The notes beneath the pieces are model-generated. The model was not told where the DNA came from and ran no database searches. It saw nothing but the letters and a program-made list of their open reading frames with translations. A stretch of 64,000 nucleotides of DNA from Haliscomenobacter sp. Its GTDB lineage: Bacteria > Bacteroidota > Bacteroidia > Chitinophagales > Saprospiraceae. The stretch lies in contig NZ_JADKCX010000007.1 of NCBI RefSeq assembly GCF_016718685.1, positions 74,994 through 138,993 on the forward strand. The letters run 5' to 3'. Below, piece after piece: positions 8,945 to 17,528 of the stretch (position 1 is the stretch's first letter; the number at the start of each line of letters is the position of its first letter). A program made the translations under genes and the position numbers.

Positions 8945-9778
8945 TTACTTTATCAATGAAACGGTTTTTATTCGCTTGCCATCACTTACCCGCATCCAAT
9001 ACAGACCCCGAGGCAAAGTTTTGACGTCCAATTGAATTTGGGAAGCCTGGCCAGCGTGTTCCAGTTTTTGGACTTGCAATTTGCGGCCATGTACATCCAG
9101 CAATTCTACCCAAAGTTTTTGTTGCTCCAACTCGCCCTTGACCTCAAGGGTTGCAAAGTCTACTACCGGATTGGGATACACCTCGATATTGGCGGGTAAA
9201 ATTTTCGCTGCGGCCAAATCACTTGAGGTAGCCTCGGTAAGGCTTAAGGAAGTTTTATTGGCACCATCGCCACTCGAACCACTGCCATTGGCGGCTACTC
9301 CCGCCGCATAAACGTTGACGGTTCCGGTACCAATCGCAGGTGCAGTCCAGGGAATTTTAAAAGTATTGGACGTTGAGGGCCGGGTATGCTCGCTGTATTG
9401 GCGGCCTCCTAAAGTGATGAGTCGCTGTCCTGAAGGTACAGCGCCCATGGTTCCCGCCTTAACATTAGATCCGGCAACAAGCGCGGTAGTCTGATAACCA
9501 AACCCGGCTGGCGTACCCGAACCCGTCAGAACTTTTACTTCGATGGTGTAACTTTTGCCTGGTGCATAGGAGGTAACCGGGGTGGTTCCATCCAACAGTT
9601 GCACTTGTAAAGTGGTATTGTACCGACCAGAACTGTGGCAATCCCCACAAAAACTTCCCCCCAAGGGAGACCCGGTATAATCGACACCCTGCTGAAAGCC
9701 GGGACCGGATTCATTGCTTGTGAAAACAATCCAAAAAGCAGCCAAAACGGTCAAAAGAGGAAGTACAGATTTTTTCAT
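8945..9778 (-). CDS. Secreted Reeler-like (choice-of-anchor V) protein with T9SS sorting domain
   Basis: 277 residues from the ATG at 9778 (MKKSVLPLLTVLAAFWIVF signal). The N-terminal domain opens GSFCGDCHSS, a CxxCH-like motif typical of choice-of-anchor V/Reeler domains, and continues with PGKSYTIEVKV...PAGFGYQTTAL. The C-terminal ~75 residues (IEVYPNPVVDFATLEVKG...LPRGLYWMRVSDGKRIKTVSLIK) are a type A T9SS sorting domain. I infer export through the T9SS and surface attachment or release. The CxxCH could bind haem, but in this family that is unproven. Confidence 0.85.
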   Translation of the reverse strand: MKKSVLPLLTVLAAFWIVFTSNESGPGFQQGVDYTGSPLGGSFCGDCHSSGRYNTTLQVQLLDGTTPVTSYAPGKSYTIEVKVLTGSGTPAGFGYQTTALVAGSNVKAGTMGAVPSGQRLITLGGRQYSEHTRPSTSNTFKIPWTAPAIGTGTVNVYAAGVAANGSGSSGDGANKTSLSLTEATSSDLAAAKILPANIEVYPNPVVDFATLEVKGELEQQKLWVELLDVHGRKLQVQKLEHAGQASQIQLDVKTLPRGLYWMRVSDGKRIKTVSLIK

Positions 9779-9888
9779 GGAAAATGCTTTAGTTGGTAGA
9801 CTAAAACTAAACTCCAAAGTTTAAGCCAGGGTTGTGCAGGATATTGTTTTTTTAAAACTTTGTTGTCGGCTCGACAATTCTTTATGGC

Positions 9889-10440
9889 TTAAAAAAAGAT
9901 CCCATTCTCAGGGTTTTTGCCCTTTATTCCACGGAAATGATTCAGGATGTGTTCAAAATCCACATCCTTATTGCCCGTAGGGTAGTAAGGTTCGGTAAGG
10001 GTTACGGTTTTGGTGCCGTAGTCAATGATGGCTGAAATCAACGGAACTTTGGCTCCTAGCGCAATGTAGTAGAACCCAGTTTTGAACTCGGTTACCTTTT
10101 TGCGGGTACCTTCAGGGGTGATGGCTACGATAAATTCCGATTTGGAATTAAAAATATCCACTACGGCATCTACAAAATTATTACTCTTGCTGCGATCGAC
10201 TGGATATCCGCCCAATGCCCGGAAAACGCCCCCAAAAGGTGGACGAAACAAAGAGGATTTGCCAATAAACTTGACATCAACGTGGCGAATGGTGCGGAGC
10301 AAAATCCCAAAAGGGAAATCCCAATTTGACGTATGAGGTCCTACCACAACAATGTACTTCTTGAGCTGACGGGGAAAATCCCCCACCACTTTCCAGCCCC
10401 ATACTCTGAATAAAATAAAAGATGCAAGAGCAGCCCACAT
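9889..10440 (-). CDS. PlsC-like 1-acylglycerol-3-phosphate acyltransferase family protein
   Basis: 183 residues, short for the family but intact. Motif I is PHTSNWDF (the HxxxxD variant); motif III is ITPEGTRKK (EGTR). A hydrophobic N-terminus (WAALASFILFRVWGW) suggests membrane association. Likely acylates a lysophospholipid or a related lipid; the substrate cannot be told from sequence. Start ATG 10440. Confidence 0.85.
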   Translation of the reverse strand: MWAALASFILFRVWGWKVVGDFPRQLKKYIVVVGPHTSNWDFPFGILLRTIRHVDVKFIGKSSLFRPPFGGVFRALGGYPVDRSKSNNFVDAVVDIFNSKSEFIVAITPEGTRKKVTEFKTGFYYIALGAKVPLISAIIDYGTKTVTLTEPYYPTGNKDVDFEHILNHFRGIKGKNPENGIFF

Positions 10441-10512
10441 AAAATCTGTTTTTACGCATCAAGATAACAGAAAAATCAAATAATAGTTACCTCCGCAAGG
10501 ATATTCTAACAT

Positions 10513-11937
10513 TCAGGCAAAGGCAATCGCGATGTTTACCGCCAAGCCGCCCAAACTGGTTTCTTTGTATTTGTGGTTCATATCCTGGGAGGTCTCCCAC
10601 ATGGTTTTGATCACTGCGTCCAGGGTAACTTTGGCTTTGGTGGGGTCACCTTCCAGGGCAATCTTGGCCGCCATGATGGCTTTTACGGCCCCCATGGAGT
10701 TGCGTTCAATGCAGGGTACCTGCACCAGGCCACCTACTGGATCACAGGTCAGGCCCAGGTGGTGTTCCATCGCGATTTCCGCAGCCATGAGTGCCTGGCC
10801 GGGAGTTGCCCCCAAACATTCGGCGAGTGCAGCAGCTGCCATGGCACTGGATACCCCGATTTCGGCCTGACAACCGCCCATGGCAGCACTGATGGTTGAT
10901 CCCTGCTTGAACAAGGCGCCAACCTGACCAGCTACCAATAAAAAGCGCACAATGTCTTCATTTTTGGCCAGGGGTTTGGCAAAGCTCAAATAATACATCA
11001 GCACTGCGGGAATGACGCCTGCCGCGCCATTGGTAGGTGCAGTGACAATGCGCCCAAAATTGGCATTTTCTTCATTCACCGCCATGGCAAAACACCCGAT
11101 CCACTTGATCACTTCCGAAAAGCCAATCCGGCTAAAACGAATGCACTGCACCCACTCTTGAGCAGAGGCATATTCGGCATCAGCGAGCAGCTTCTGGTTC
11201 ATGTTGAAGGCCCGTCGTGCCACATCCAATCCACCGGGGAGTATTCCTTCGGTATGACAACCCCGGTAAACCGCATCCAACATGACCGACCAGATGTGCA
11301 TCAGCCGCTCATCGATTTCGGCTTTACTCAGAAAGGTTTTTTCATTTTCATAAACGATGTCCGAAATTTTGCGCTTGGTCTGTTTGCACCATTGCAGTAA
11401 GTCCTCACCACTGCCAATCACAAAAGGAACCAGAGAATCGTGGCCCAGTGCAACATGTTCCTCTCCTTCTTTGACCACAAAGCCCCCCCCGATGGAATAA
11501 TAAGTACTGTGGTGAATGGTTTCACCGAGCGTGTTGATGGCACTAAGTTTCATGCCGTTGGCATGAAAAGACAACATTTCATAGCCTCTGAAATGGATGT
11601 CCGCTTCTGGGTCAAAAGCAATTGGATGGGTTCCGGCCAGATGGAGTGTTTTATGTTGAACAATTTCTTCAGGTAGTGTTTTTACCTCTGCTACAGGTAC
11701 GGTCACGGGGTCTTTTCCACTCAAGCCCATCAAAATGGCAATATCTGTGCCGTGCCCCTTCCCCGTGAGGGCCAGTGATCCATAGAGGAGTACTTCCAGT
11801 TTGTTGGTTTTTTCCAGCAAGGTTTGCGCAGTCAACTCCTGCACAAAGCGTTCGGCTGCCCGCCAGGGCCCCAAGGTATGAGAACTGGAAGGCCCTACGC
11901 CAATTTTGAGCATGTCAAAAACACTGATGAATTCCAT
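10513..11937 (-). CDS. sdaA: L-serine ammonia-lyase, single-chain iron-sulfur type
   Basis: 474 residues. The beta domain starts SVFDMLKIGVGPSSSHTLGP; the alpha domain carries the cluster cysteines in GGCQAE, LTCDPVGG and VPCIERN. Converts L-serine to pyruvate and ammonia in the cytosol using a [4Fe-4S] cluster. Intact. It lies 18 bases downstream of the TPR-like gene on the same strand, so the two may be cotranscribed. Confidence 0.95.
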   Translation of the reverse strand: MEFISVFDMLKIGVGPSSSHTLGPWRAAERFVQELTAQTLLEKTNKLEVLLYGSLALTGKGHGTDIAILMGLSGKDPVTVPVAEVKTLPEEIVQHKTLHLAGTHPIAFDPEADIHFRGYEMLSFHANGMKLSAINTLGETIHHSTYYSIGGGFVVKEGEEHVALGHDSLVPFVIGSGEDLLQWCKQTKRKISDIVYENEKTFLSKAEIDERLMHIWSVMLDAVYRGCHTEGILPGGLDVARRAFNMNQKLLADAEYASAQEWVQCIRFSRIGFSEVIKWIGCFAMAVNEENANFGRIVTAPTNGAAGVIPAVLMYYLSFAKPLAKNEDIVRFLLVAGQVGALFKQGSTISAAMGGCQAEIGVSSAMAAAALAECLGATPGQALMAAEIAMEHHLGLTCDPVGGLVQVPCIERNSMGAVKAIMAAKIALEGDPTKAKVTLDAVIKTMWETSQDMNHKYKETSLGGLAVNIAIAFA

Positions 11938-11955
11938 TTGGTAGGCTATTTGGCA

Positions 11956-13227
11956 TTATCGATTAAGGCTCTCTTTCAATTTAGCGATATAATCTCCCAA
12001 AGTAGCACTAAACAGCGGAACCACATCCGTTGGAATGCGTGATTCCATCGCAGCCATTAGTGCCTTGGCATCATCCAACTTTCCCAATTCAATCAATTGA
12101 AAAATAGCGTTGGCGTAGCCGATGCGGTAAAAATTGAGTTGATTGACCAAATCTGTACTGTAGTAGATGGCACTTTGGGATTTGGGCAAACTGGTAATGC
12201 TGTAGTTGCGCAGGTAATCAGCGGCTCCTTTTTGTACCTGGGACATACAGGGGTTCAAACGTTGTACCAAAACCCCAAATTCCAGATGATTGTCAAGGTA
12301 CAACAAATCATCTTTGGAAAAACCAATGGTAAAAAAGACCTCGTTGTCAAACTGATTGCCGAGGATGAACTGGAGCAGGATGTATTCACTGCGCAGTAAA
12401 AAATCGCCATTCATCAATTGAGGGATGTCCCATTCAAAATTTTTGACTTTCCCACAAGGGCCACTGTTGATTTTTGTCGAAACAAGCCCCGTTTTCCAAC
12501 TCACCAGATTCGGAATGGCATCAATGCTTAGCCCTTCACGCAACAGGGTATTGGAAGCATGTTGAGCGAGGTAAAGGCAGTACCAATCGGAATTGAGCAA
12601 GTTGACGTCTACGATTTGTACGTCGCTGCGGAAGTTTTCGGTGGTTTGTAGGTAAAAAAGTGGGTAGGAAAAGTTGTCTCCCGAGCAAAACAAGACCGCA
12701 TTTTTGCTACAGCTGTTGAGCAAATTGCGGCACAATTCCAGCTGTGGATCCAAATAAGCGCCCCGGCTTTTGCCTTGCTGAAAAGCCCAACGAGCCGAAT
12801 CAGGCAGGTTTTGGGCCAGGTAACCCATCGCTAAGGAACCCCATATTGCGCCCAGTTTTGAATAGGGGTCAAGGCTGAGTTTTTCGCCTGCGTAGCGTGG
12901 GGTAAGGCTAATACAGCGTTCCAGATGCTGGCTGATTTCTGCTACTTTGATGCGGTTGCTAGAGGCTACCCAACTTGCATTGGCGGCATTGACTCGGTCG
13001 AGGGCATTCGCCAAAAAGTAATGAATTTCCGGGTTGTTGGGCGCTGTTGCCAAAGCTCTGCGGAGGTTTTGGGCGGCTTGCGCCATATCCTGAGTCGCAT
13101 AGTCCTTTTTGAATTCACGTTTGGCTGATTCGAGCAAAGTGGCAGCGTTTTGGGCAATGATTGCTGCGCCGGTGGTGAGCCAGCACACAATAATCAAGCT
13201 GAGGTAAGGGAAAAATTTGGCGTTCAT
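11956..13227 (-). CDS. Secreted TPR protein with DUF2723-like C-terminal region
   Basis: 423 residues from the ATG at 13227 (signal MNAKFFPYLSLIIVCWLTTG). Residues ~25-90 look like TPR helices (LRRALATAPNNPEIHYFLANAL). The middle (LFCSGDNFSYPLFYLQTTEN, then VQIVDVNLLNSDWYCLYL) resembles the soluble C-terminal part of DUF2723 proteins, without their transmembrane half. Function unknown. The open frame extends upstream through the adjacent hairpin, but that extension is not protein-like. Confidence 0.6.
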   Translation of the reverse strand: MNAKFFPYLSLIIVCWLTTGAAIIAQNAATLLESAKREFKKDYATQDMAQAAQNLRRALATAPNNPEIHYFLANALDRVNAANASWVASSNRIKVAEISQHLERCISLTPRYAGEKLSLDPYSKLGAIWGSLAMGYLAQNLPDSARWAFQQGKSRGAYLDPQLELCRNLLNSCSKNAVLFCSGDNFSYPLFYLQTTENFRSDVQIVDVNLLNSDWYCLYLAQHASNTLLREGLSIDAIPNLVSWKTGLVSTKINSGPCGKVKNFEWDIPQLMNGDFLLRSEYILLQFILGNQFDNEVFFTIGFSKDDLLYLDNHLEFGVLVQRLNPCMSQVQKGAADYLRNYSITSLPKSQSAIYYSTDLVNQLNFYRIGYANAIFQLIELGKLDDAKALMAAMESRIPTDVVPLFSATLGDYIAKLKESLNR

Positions 13228-13335
13228 CGGGTTGGAAATTTGTGTAAAGATGCAGGAATTCAGGCGTAAGTTGTAGGACAGTATCAAGGATTTTTTGCGC
13301 AGCTGCGCTGCTTGGTTTTTTTTCCTTTCACGACT

Positions 13336-13410
13336 AAGAAACCTGAGACACCTAAGGGTCACTTAAGGAAATGCTAAACTAAAGTGTCTCTTAGGTGTCT
13401 CAGGTTTCTT
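13336..13410. repeat. Perfect 21 bp inverted repeat
   Basis: AAGAAACCTGAGACACCTAA plus G (13336-13356) is exactly mirrored at 13390-13410. The loop is ~33 bases and partly mirrored itself (GGTCACTT versus AAGTGTCT). It lies between the start of the TPR gene and the stop of the GxxExxY gene, so it could end the latter transcript, but there is no T-run. Confidence 0.85.
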
Positions 13411-13455
13411 TAGGTGGTGAAAACAAAAACTAAAGAAGTCCCCGATAATATTCAT

Positions 13456-13836
13456 TCACAAAGACTTTTTCCCATTGTGCACAATGTTTATACAATTGAA
13501 ATTCACCAAGAAGCCTTTTGGAATTTCCAACAATTTCATGTATGTTAACAATTGAGCATCGTGCACAGGTAGTATAGTTTCAACTGACTTGATTTCAATA
13601 ATGATACAATCTTCTACAATAAAATCGGGTCTTAACTCTGCATCAATTGCTATCCCTTTGTAGTTAATGGGAATTGTTAATTGAGATACGTAACTTATTG
13701 TTCGCAACTCTAGTTCACGAGCCAAACATTTATGATAAACACTTTCTAGGAGACCTGGGCCTAAAGCTCTATGAACATCTATAAATGCACCAGTCAAGGC
13801 ATATTCTAAATTCCTGATGAAATGCTTTGTCACCAT
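13456..13836 (-). CDS. GxxExxY protein (PDDEXK-like)
   Basis: 126 residues, normal for the family. The signature is GLLESVYHKCLARELE (G-x-x-E-x-x-Y). The core RPDFIVEDCIIIEIKS gives the D-x(n)-ExK arrangement of a PD-(D/E)XK-like fold. Function is not established; homologues are common and mobile in Bacteroidota. ATG at 13836. The 3' flank borders the 13336-13410 inverted repeat. Confidence 0.85.
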   Translation of the reverse strand: MVTKHFIRNLEYALTGAFIDVHRALGPGLLESVYHKCLARELELRTISYVSQLTIPINYKGIAIDAELRPDFIVEDCIIIEIKSVETILPVHDAQLLTYMKLLEIPKGFLVNFNCINIVHNGKKSL

Positions 13837-13890
13837 CTAATTTGTTTTTTTGCAACGCGCTTAATTTTTTTTGAAATACTTTAGTTGCTA

Positions 13891-14592
13891 TTAAGTAGCT
13901 ATCGCCAGCGTAACCATACTCAACTTTAACCCCGGCACCTCCAGCAAAGGCAAAGCAGCTGCTTCCAGGGTAGCCCCGGTAGTCAGTACATCATCCACCA
14001 ATAAAACGTGCCGACGCAGCAATGCGGAAGCTTTGCGCACCTGAAAAGCAGTACTCACGTTGTCAAAACGATCCAAGCGGCTTTTTTGAGTTTGAGTGGT
14101 CGTGTAGGCTACGCGGCGCAGATACTGTTCTGAATATTCCACGCCCATTCCCTGCGATAAACCCGCCGCAATACAGGCACTCTGGTTGTACCCCCGCTGC
14201 CTTTGCCGCCGTGGGTGTAGCGGAATCGGTACAATTAAGTCTACCGAAGCAAAATCAGGGGCAGAACGCAGTTTTTCCCCAAAAATGATGCCCAGGCGAA
14301 TGCCTACTTCCATGTTCCCGCCATATTTCAATTGGTGCATCAAGGCTTGAACACGCCCTCCTTTGGTGAACTGTAGCATGGCCGCAGCGGAATGCAGGTG
14401 CACTCGTCCCCAAAAGCGCTCCGTAAAGGCATTTTCGGTGTTCAAATGGTGTTCGGTGTAAGGCAGTTCGCAGTGGCATTGCAAACAGATCAGACTTTCT
14501 TTGGGGAGGCTATTTTCTTCACAAGCCGGGCAAAGACGAGGATAGAGCAGACCCAGGAGGTCGTCGATCCATTCGAGAGCAGAAGGAAACAT
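13891..14592 (-). CDS. comF: ComF family phosphoribosyltransferase-like protein
   Basis: 233 residues from the ATG at 14592 (MFPSALEWIDDLLGLLYP). N-terminal four-Cys zinc motif (CPAC...CLQC); PRPP-binding motif LLVDDVLTTGATLEAAA near the C-terminus; GYNQ motif in RQRQRGYNQSACIA. By family linked to DNA uptake; the enzymatic substrate is uncertain. Intact. The longer open frame upstream adds a poorly conserved leader. Confidence 0.88.
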   Translation of the reverse strand: MFPSALEWIDDLLGLLYPRLCPACEENSLPKESLICLQCHCELPYTEHHLNTENAFTERFWGRVHLHSAAAMLQFTKGGRVQALMHQLKYGGNMEVGIRLGIIFGEKLRSAPDFASVDLIVPIPLHPRRQRQRGYNQSACIAAGLSQGMGVEYSEQYLRRVAYTTTQTQKSRLDRFDNVSTAFQVRKASALLRRHVLLVDDVLTTGATLEAAALPLLEVPGLKLSMVTLAIAT

Positions 14593-14764
14593 AATGATGA
14601 ATTTCGCGGTGAAAGAAGGTGGTTTCCGCGAAAGGAAGGCAATTGATGTTGTAGTGGCAAATCCGAGCATCAAGATACTGTTTTCTCGAAAATTGACAAT
14701 ATTACAAGTGAAATATTTGGATTTTTAATTCAATTTGTATATTTTTGAACAAATAAATGGAAAG

Positions 14765-14989
14765 ATGACGATACAAAAACAGCTTTTGTTGGATATTAAA
14801 AAGATTGAAGATTCATCTTTGTTGAATCAGCTTTATCATTATGTTCAACTGATGAAAAAAATTACTACTCCATATAAAAATAATCTGGAACATGTTTTAC
14901 AATTTGCGGGCCAAATAAGTAACGATGAAGCAGAAGAGCTTGCAAATGGTATTGAGAATGAGTTTTCCAAATTAGAGGGTGAATGGTAG
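14765..14989 (+). CDS. Putative antitoxin of a VapBC-type pair
   Basis: 74 residues from the ATG at 14765 (MTIQKQLLLDIKKIEDSSLL). It has no clear DNA-binding motif; it is a helical, acidic-ended small protein of the kind found directly before PIN toxins in Bacteroidota (similar to short DUF2281-like antitoxins). The stop is one base before the toxin ATG. AT-richer than its neighbours, consistent with a mobile module. Confidence 0.65.
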   Translation: MTIQKQLLLDIKKIEDSSLLNQLYHYVQLMKKITTPYKNNLEHVLQFAGQISNDEAEELANGIENEFSKLEGEW

Positions 14990-14990
14990 C

Positions 14991-15374
14991 ATGAGAAAAA
15001 TAGCTCTTGACACCAATGTTGCCATTGCATTGCTAAAAGGTAATGAAGAAATAGTGAAAAACATACGCCTTTTCAATTCAATATGCTTACCCATAACTGA
15101 TTGCGGGGAGTTATTATTTGGAGCAAAAAATTCAGCCAGGAGCAAAGCCAATCTTAACCTTTATCGAAGTTTCATTGATGCATGTGAAATTCTGGATACC
15201 AACTCTATGGTAGCAGAAGAATATTCAGATGTAAGACTTGAACTAAAATTGAAAGGAAACCCCATCCCTGAGAATGACATATGGATCGCTGCGATTTGCA
15301 AGACCTATGGCATCGAACTTTACACAATGGATAAGCATTTCTCAAACATCTCAGGTTTAGAAACCATAAAATAG
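14991..15374 (+). CDS. PIN-domain ribonuclease, VapC-like toxin
   Basis: 127 residues from the ATG at 14991 (MRKIALDTNVAIALLKG). Metal-binding acidic residues sit in LDTN, CGELLFGA and ENDIWIAA, and LYTMDKHF supplies the last. Expected to cleave RNA (often initiator tRNA or rRNA) when unbound from its antitoxin. One base separates it from the upstream small gene, so the pair is cotranscribed. Confidence 0.85.
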   Translation: MRKIALDTNVAIALLKGNEEIVKNIRLFNSICLPITDCGELLFGAKNSARSKANLNLYRSFIDACEILDTNSMVAEEYSDVRLELKLKGNPIPENDIWIAAICKTYGIELYTMDKHFSNISGLETIK

Positions 15375-15460
15375 TTCATTTCCAGTCCTTTTGGAATAAA
15401 AAACGTCTGCCCCGAAAAACTCAGAACAGACGCCTCAAAACAAAACGAAAAACCAACTTT

Positions 15461-15506
15461 AAACAAGTCTCTTTAGCTACACAACAGGATTCAAAGAGAC
15501 TTGTTT
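15461..15506. repeat. Perfect 14 bp inverted repeat
   Basis: AAACAAGTCTCTTT (15461-15474) and AAAGAGACTTGTTT (15493-15506) with an 18-base loop, just past the stop of the leftward htrA gene. It may serve as its terminator and also separate it from the convergent vapC gene. Confidence 0.75.
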
Positions 15507-15514
15507 AAGTCAGT

Positions 15515-16648
15515 CTATTGATTTTTTTGTTCGCGCAATTTTACAGGCACAATAATTGATTTGCTCTTGCGCAACACCTTCAGGTTGACGGTATCCCCCA
15601 CTTTGGCACGGCCAATCACCTCTTGCAGTTCAGGAACTGATTTCACCTCGCGACCATCAATGCCCACAATGACGTCCTTGACTTGCAGCCCTGCATATTG
15701 CGCAGAGCCACCTTCCACCAATTCATCAATAACCACCCCTTGTGAGGCATCTACGGACAGTTCTTTGGCCAAATCACTGTCCAATTCCAGGATCGTAACG
15801 CCCAAATAAGGCCTTTTGTAATCCCCAAAATTGATGATGTCGTCCACTACACGGCGTGCGAGGTTGACTGGAATGGCAAAACTATAGCCCTGGAATGAAC
15901 CCGTACGCGTGGCAATAGCGGTATTGATGCCAATGAGCCGACCTTCTGCGTCAACCAAAGCCCCACCACTGTTGCCAGGGTTTACCGCTGCATCGGTTTG
16001 GATAAAGGCTTCGATGGCAGCGCCTTTACCCAGAAGGTCGATGTTGCGGCCTTTGGCGCTGATGATCCCCGCCGTAACGGTAGAGGTAAGGTCAAAAGGG
16101 TTGCCTACGGCTAAAGCCCATTCGCCAATGCGCACTGCATCGGAGTTGCCCATTTCGGCAGGGCTAAGCCCGGTGGCATCGATCTTGATGACTGCCAGGT
16201 CTGTTTTTTTGTCGGCACCAATTAGGGTGGCTTTGTATTTGCGGTTGTCTGAAAGGGTGACTTCCAACTCGTTGGCGCCTTCCACCACGTGGTTGTTGGT
16301 GATGATGTACCCGTTTTCTGAGTAAATTACCCCCGAACCCGATCCTTCAGCAGGTCCGCCACCTCCACGCCCACCAAATGGGAAAAAGAAAAAATCGTCT
16401 TGTGAAGACCGAGTAGTACGCGCTATTTTAGCCGTAATGTTCACTACAGAAGGCGTTGCTTTTTGAGCAGCCTGTACAAAATCAAAAGGGACATTGCTCG
16501 ACCAGGAGGGTAAATTGGCTGAGCGAGCATAAGTGACAGGCTCGACTTTAAGGGTTTCAGCGTTTCCTTGATTGAGAAAATGGCTGCCAGTAAGGGTTAT
16601 GACCCCACCCAGGATTCCGGAGAAAACTAAAGCGATCCATTGCTTCAT
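15515..16648 (-). CDS. HtrA/DegQ-family periplasmic serine protease
   Basis: 377 residues. N-terminal signal/anchor MKQWIALVFSGILGGVITL; trypsin-like domain with catalytic His120 (NNHVVEGA), Asp150 (KKTDLAVIKI) and Ser227 (VNPGNSGGALVD); one PDZ domain (about 275-370, YLGVTILELD...QVKDVIVGIDGREV). Only one PDZ, so it is DegS/one-PDZ DegQ-like in architecture. It probably degrades or refolds damaged envelope proteins. A Phe/Gly-rich insert (DDFFFFPFGGRGGGG, about 84-98) is the family's LA-loop region. Intact, monocistronic. Confidence 0.93.
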   Translation of the reverse strand: MKQWIALVFSGILGGVITLTGSHFLNQGNAETLKVEPVTYARSANLPSWSSNVPFDFVQAAQKATPSVVNITAKIARTTRSSQDDFFFFPFGGRGGGGPAEGSGSGVIYSENGYIITNNHVVEGANELEVTLSDNRKYKATLIGADKKTDLAVIKIDATGLSPAEMGNSDAVRIGEWALAVGNPFDLTSTVTAGIISAKGRNIDLLGKGAAIEAFIQTDAAVNPGNSGGALVDAEGRLIGINTAIATRTGSFQGYSFAIPVNLARRVVDDIINFGDYKRPYLGVTILELDSDLAKELSVDASQGVVIDELVEGGSAQYAGLQVKDVIVGIDGREVKSVPELQEVIGRAKVGDTVNLKVLRKSKSIIVPVKLREQKNQ

Positions 16649-16899
16649 GGTTGTTTGCGATTTTTTTTTACAAAGAGTATGTCTTGGTCAATTAGGTTGC
16701 AAAAAGCTTGAAGACATTTAACTGTTCAAGTTACTGATAAGAAACCAGCGTGTAAAGGCCTTTGTTAAGGTTTTTTTTTGCTTTAACCAGATTTTAACAT
16801 CCAAGTCCGAAAAAAAGCCCCTTATATTTGAACGCGAAATTTTCATTTACGGATTTTTACCAAAAATAGATTGTTACATTGGTAGGCATTCACTATGGG
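16649..16899. other. Divergent intergenic region
   Basis: About 250 bases between htrA and the HD-domain gene. AT-rich with a poly-T run near 16770; apart from the box at 16823 I see no further element. Confidence 0.5.
16823..16830 (+). promoter_or_regulatory. Candidate -7 box TATATTTG
   Basis: Exact TAnnTTTG, 70 bases upstream of the HD-domain gene's ATG. No convincing -33 TTG was seen. Confidence 0.45.
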
Positions 16900-17481
16900 A
16901 TGAAAGAACACGAAAGGAATAAGGTTGATTATCATTTGGAACTGAAGCCCGAGAATGGCTTGGAATTGGCGCTACTGGAAGATCCAGAGTTTTTGGAGGG
17001 CTTGGACTGGGGCTTACCCAGGTATGGGCATCCCGAAGGTGAGGTATATCGACACATTGCCGAAGTGTTGGGCAACATTGATAAAATTAAACTCGACGCT
17101 GAAGCCCGACGCATTCTACGGGTCATAGCCTATGCCCACGATACTTTCAAACACATCGAACACAAAGGAAAACCACGAGACTGGAGTCGGCATCACAGCA
17201 TATTGGCCGCGCAGTATTTGGCCAAACATACCGACAATAAAATTATTCTGGACATTACGGAGTTGCACGATGAAGCTTATTATTCCTGGCGGATGGAATA
17301 TTTGTATCACCAGCACGAAGAGGGGCAAGCCCGTTTGCAAAAGTTGCTCCACCGTATTGGAGACAACATCCAATTGTACTATCTTTTTTTTAAATGCGAT
17401 ACCCGCACCGGAGACAAAACCCAGGCACCGGTGAAGTGGTTTGAACAGACGATCAAGAATATTGAGATAGTGGAGTTTTGA
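16900..17481 (+). CDS. HD-domain hydrolase-like protein
   Basis: 193 residues from the ATG at 16900 (MKEHERNKVDYHLEL); the open frame begins seven codons earlier at a TTG. The residues H (EVYRHIAEVL), HD (AYAHDTFKH), H (WSRHHSILAA) and the later D follow the HD-superfamily metal-site pattern. Probably a cytosolic metal-dependent phosphohydrolase; substrate unknown. Intact and alone on this strand. Confidence 0.7.
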   Translation: MKEHERNKVDYHLELKPENGLELALLEDPEFLEGLDWGLPRYGHPEGEVYRHIAEVLGNIDKIKLDAEARRILRVIAYAHDTFKHIEHKGKPRDWSRHHSILAAQYLAKHTDNKIILDITELHDEAYYSWRMEYLYHQHEEGQARLQKLLHRIGDNIQLYYLFFKCDTRTGDKTQAPVKWFEQTIKNIEIVEF

Positions 17482-17528
17482 GGATAATTATAGGCTTGAA
17501 GCATGGTCGATCAAGTCCCGATCACTAT

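Noticed and set aside
14735..14764. Longer start for the small antitoxin gene
   Set aside because: The upstream codons (MYIFEQINGK) overlap an AT-rich promoter-like stretch; the ATG at 14765 gives a typical start.
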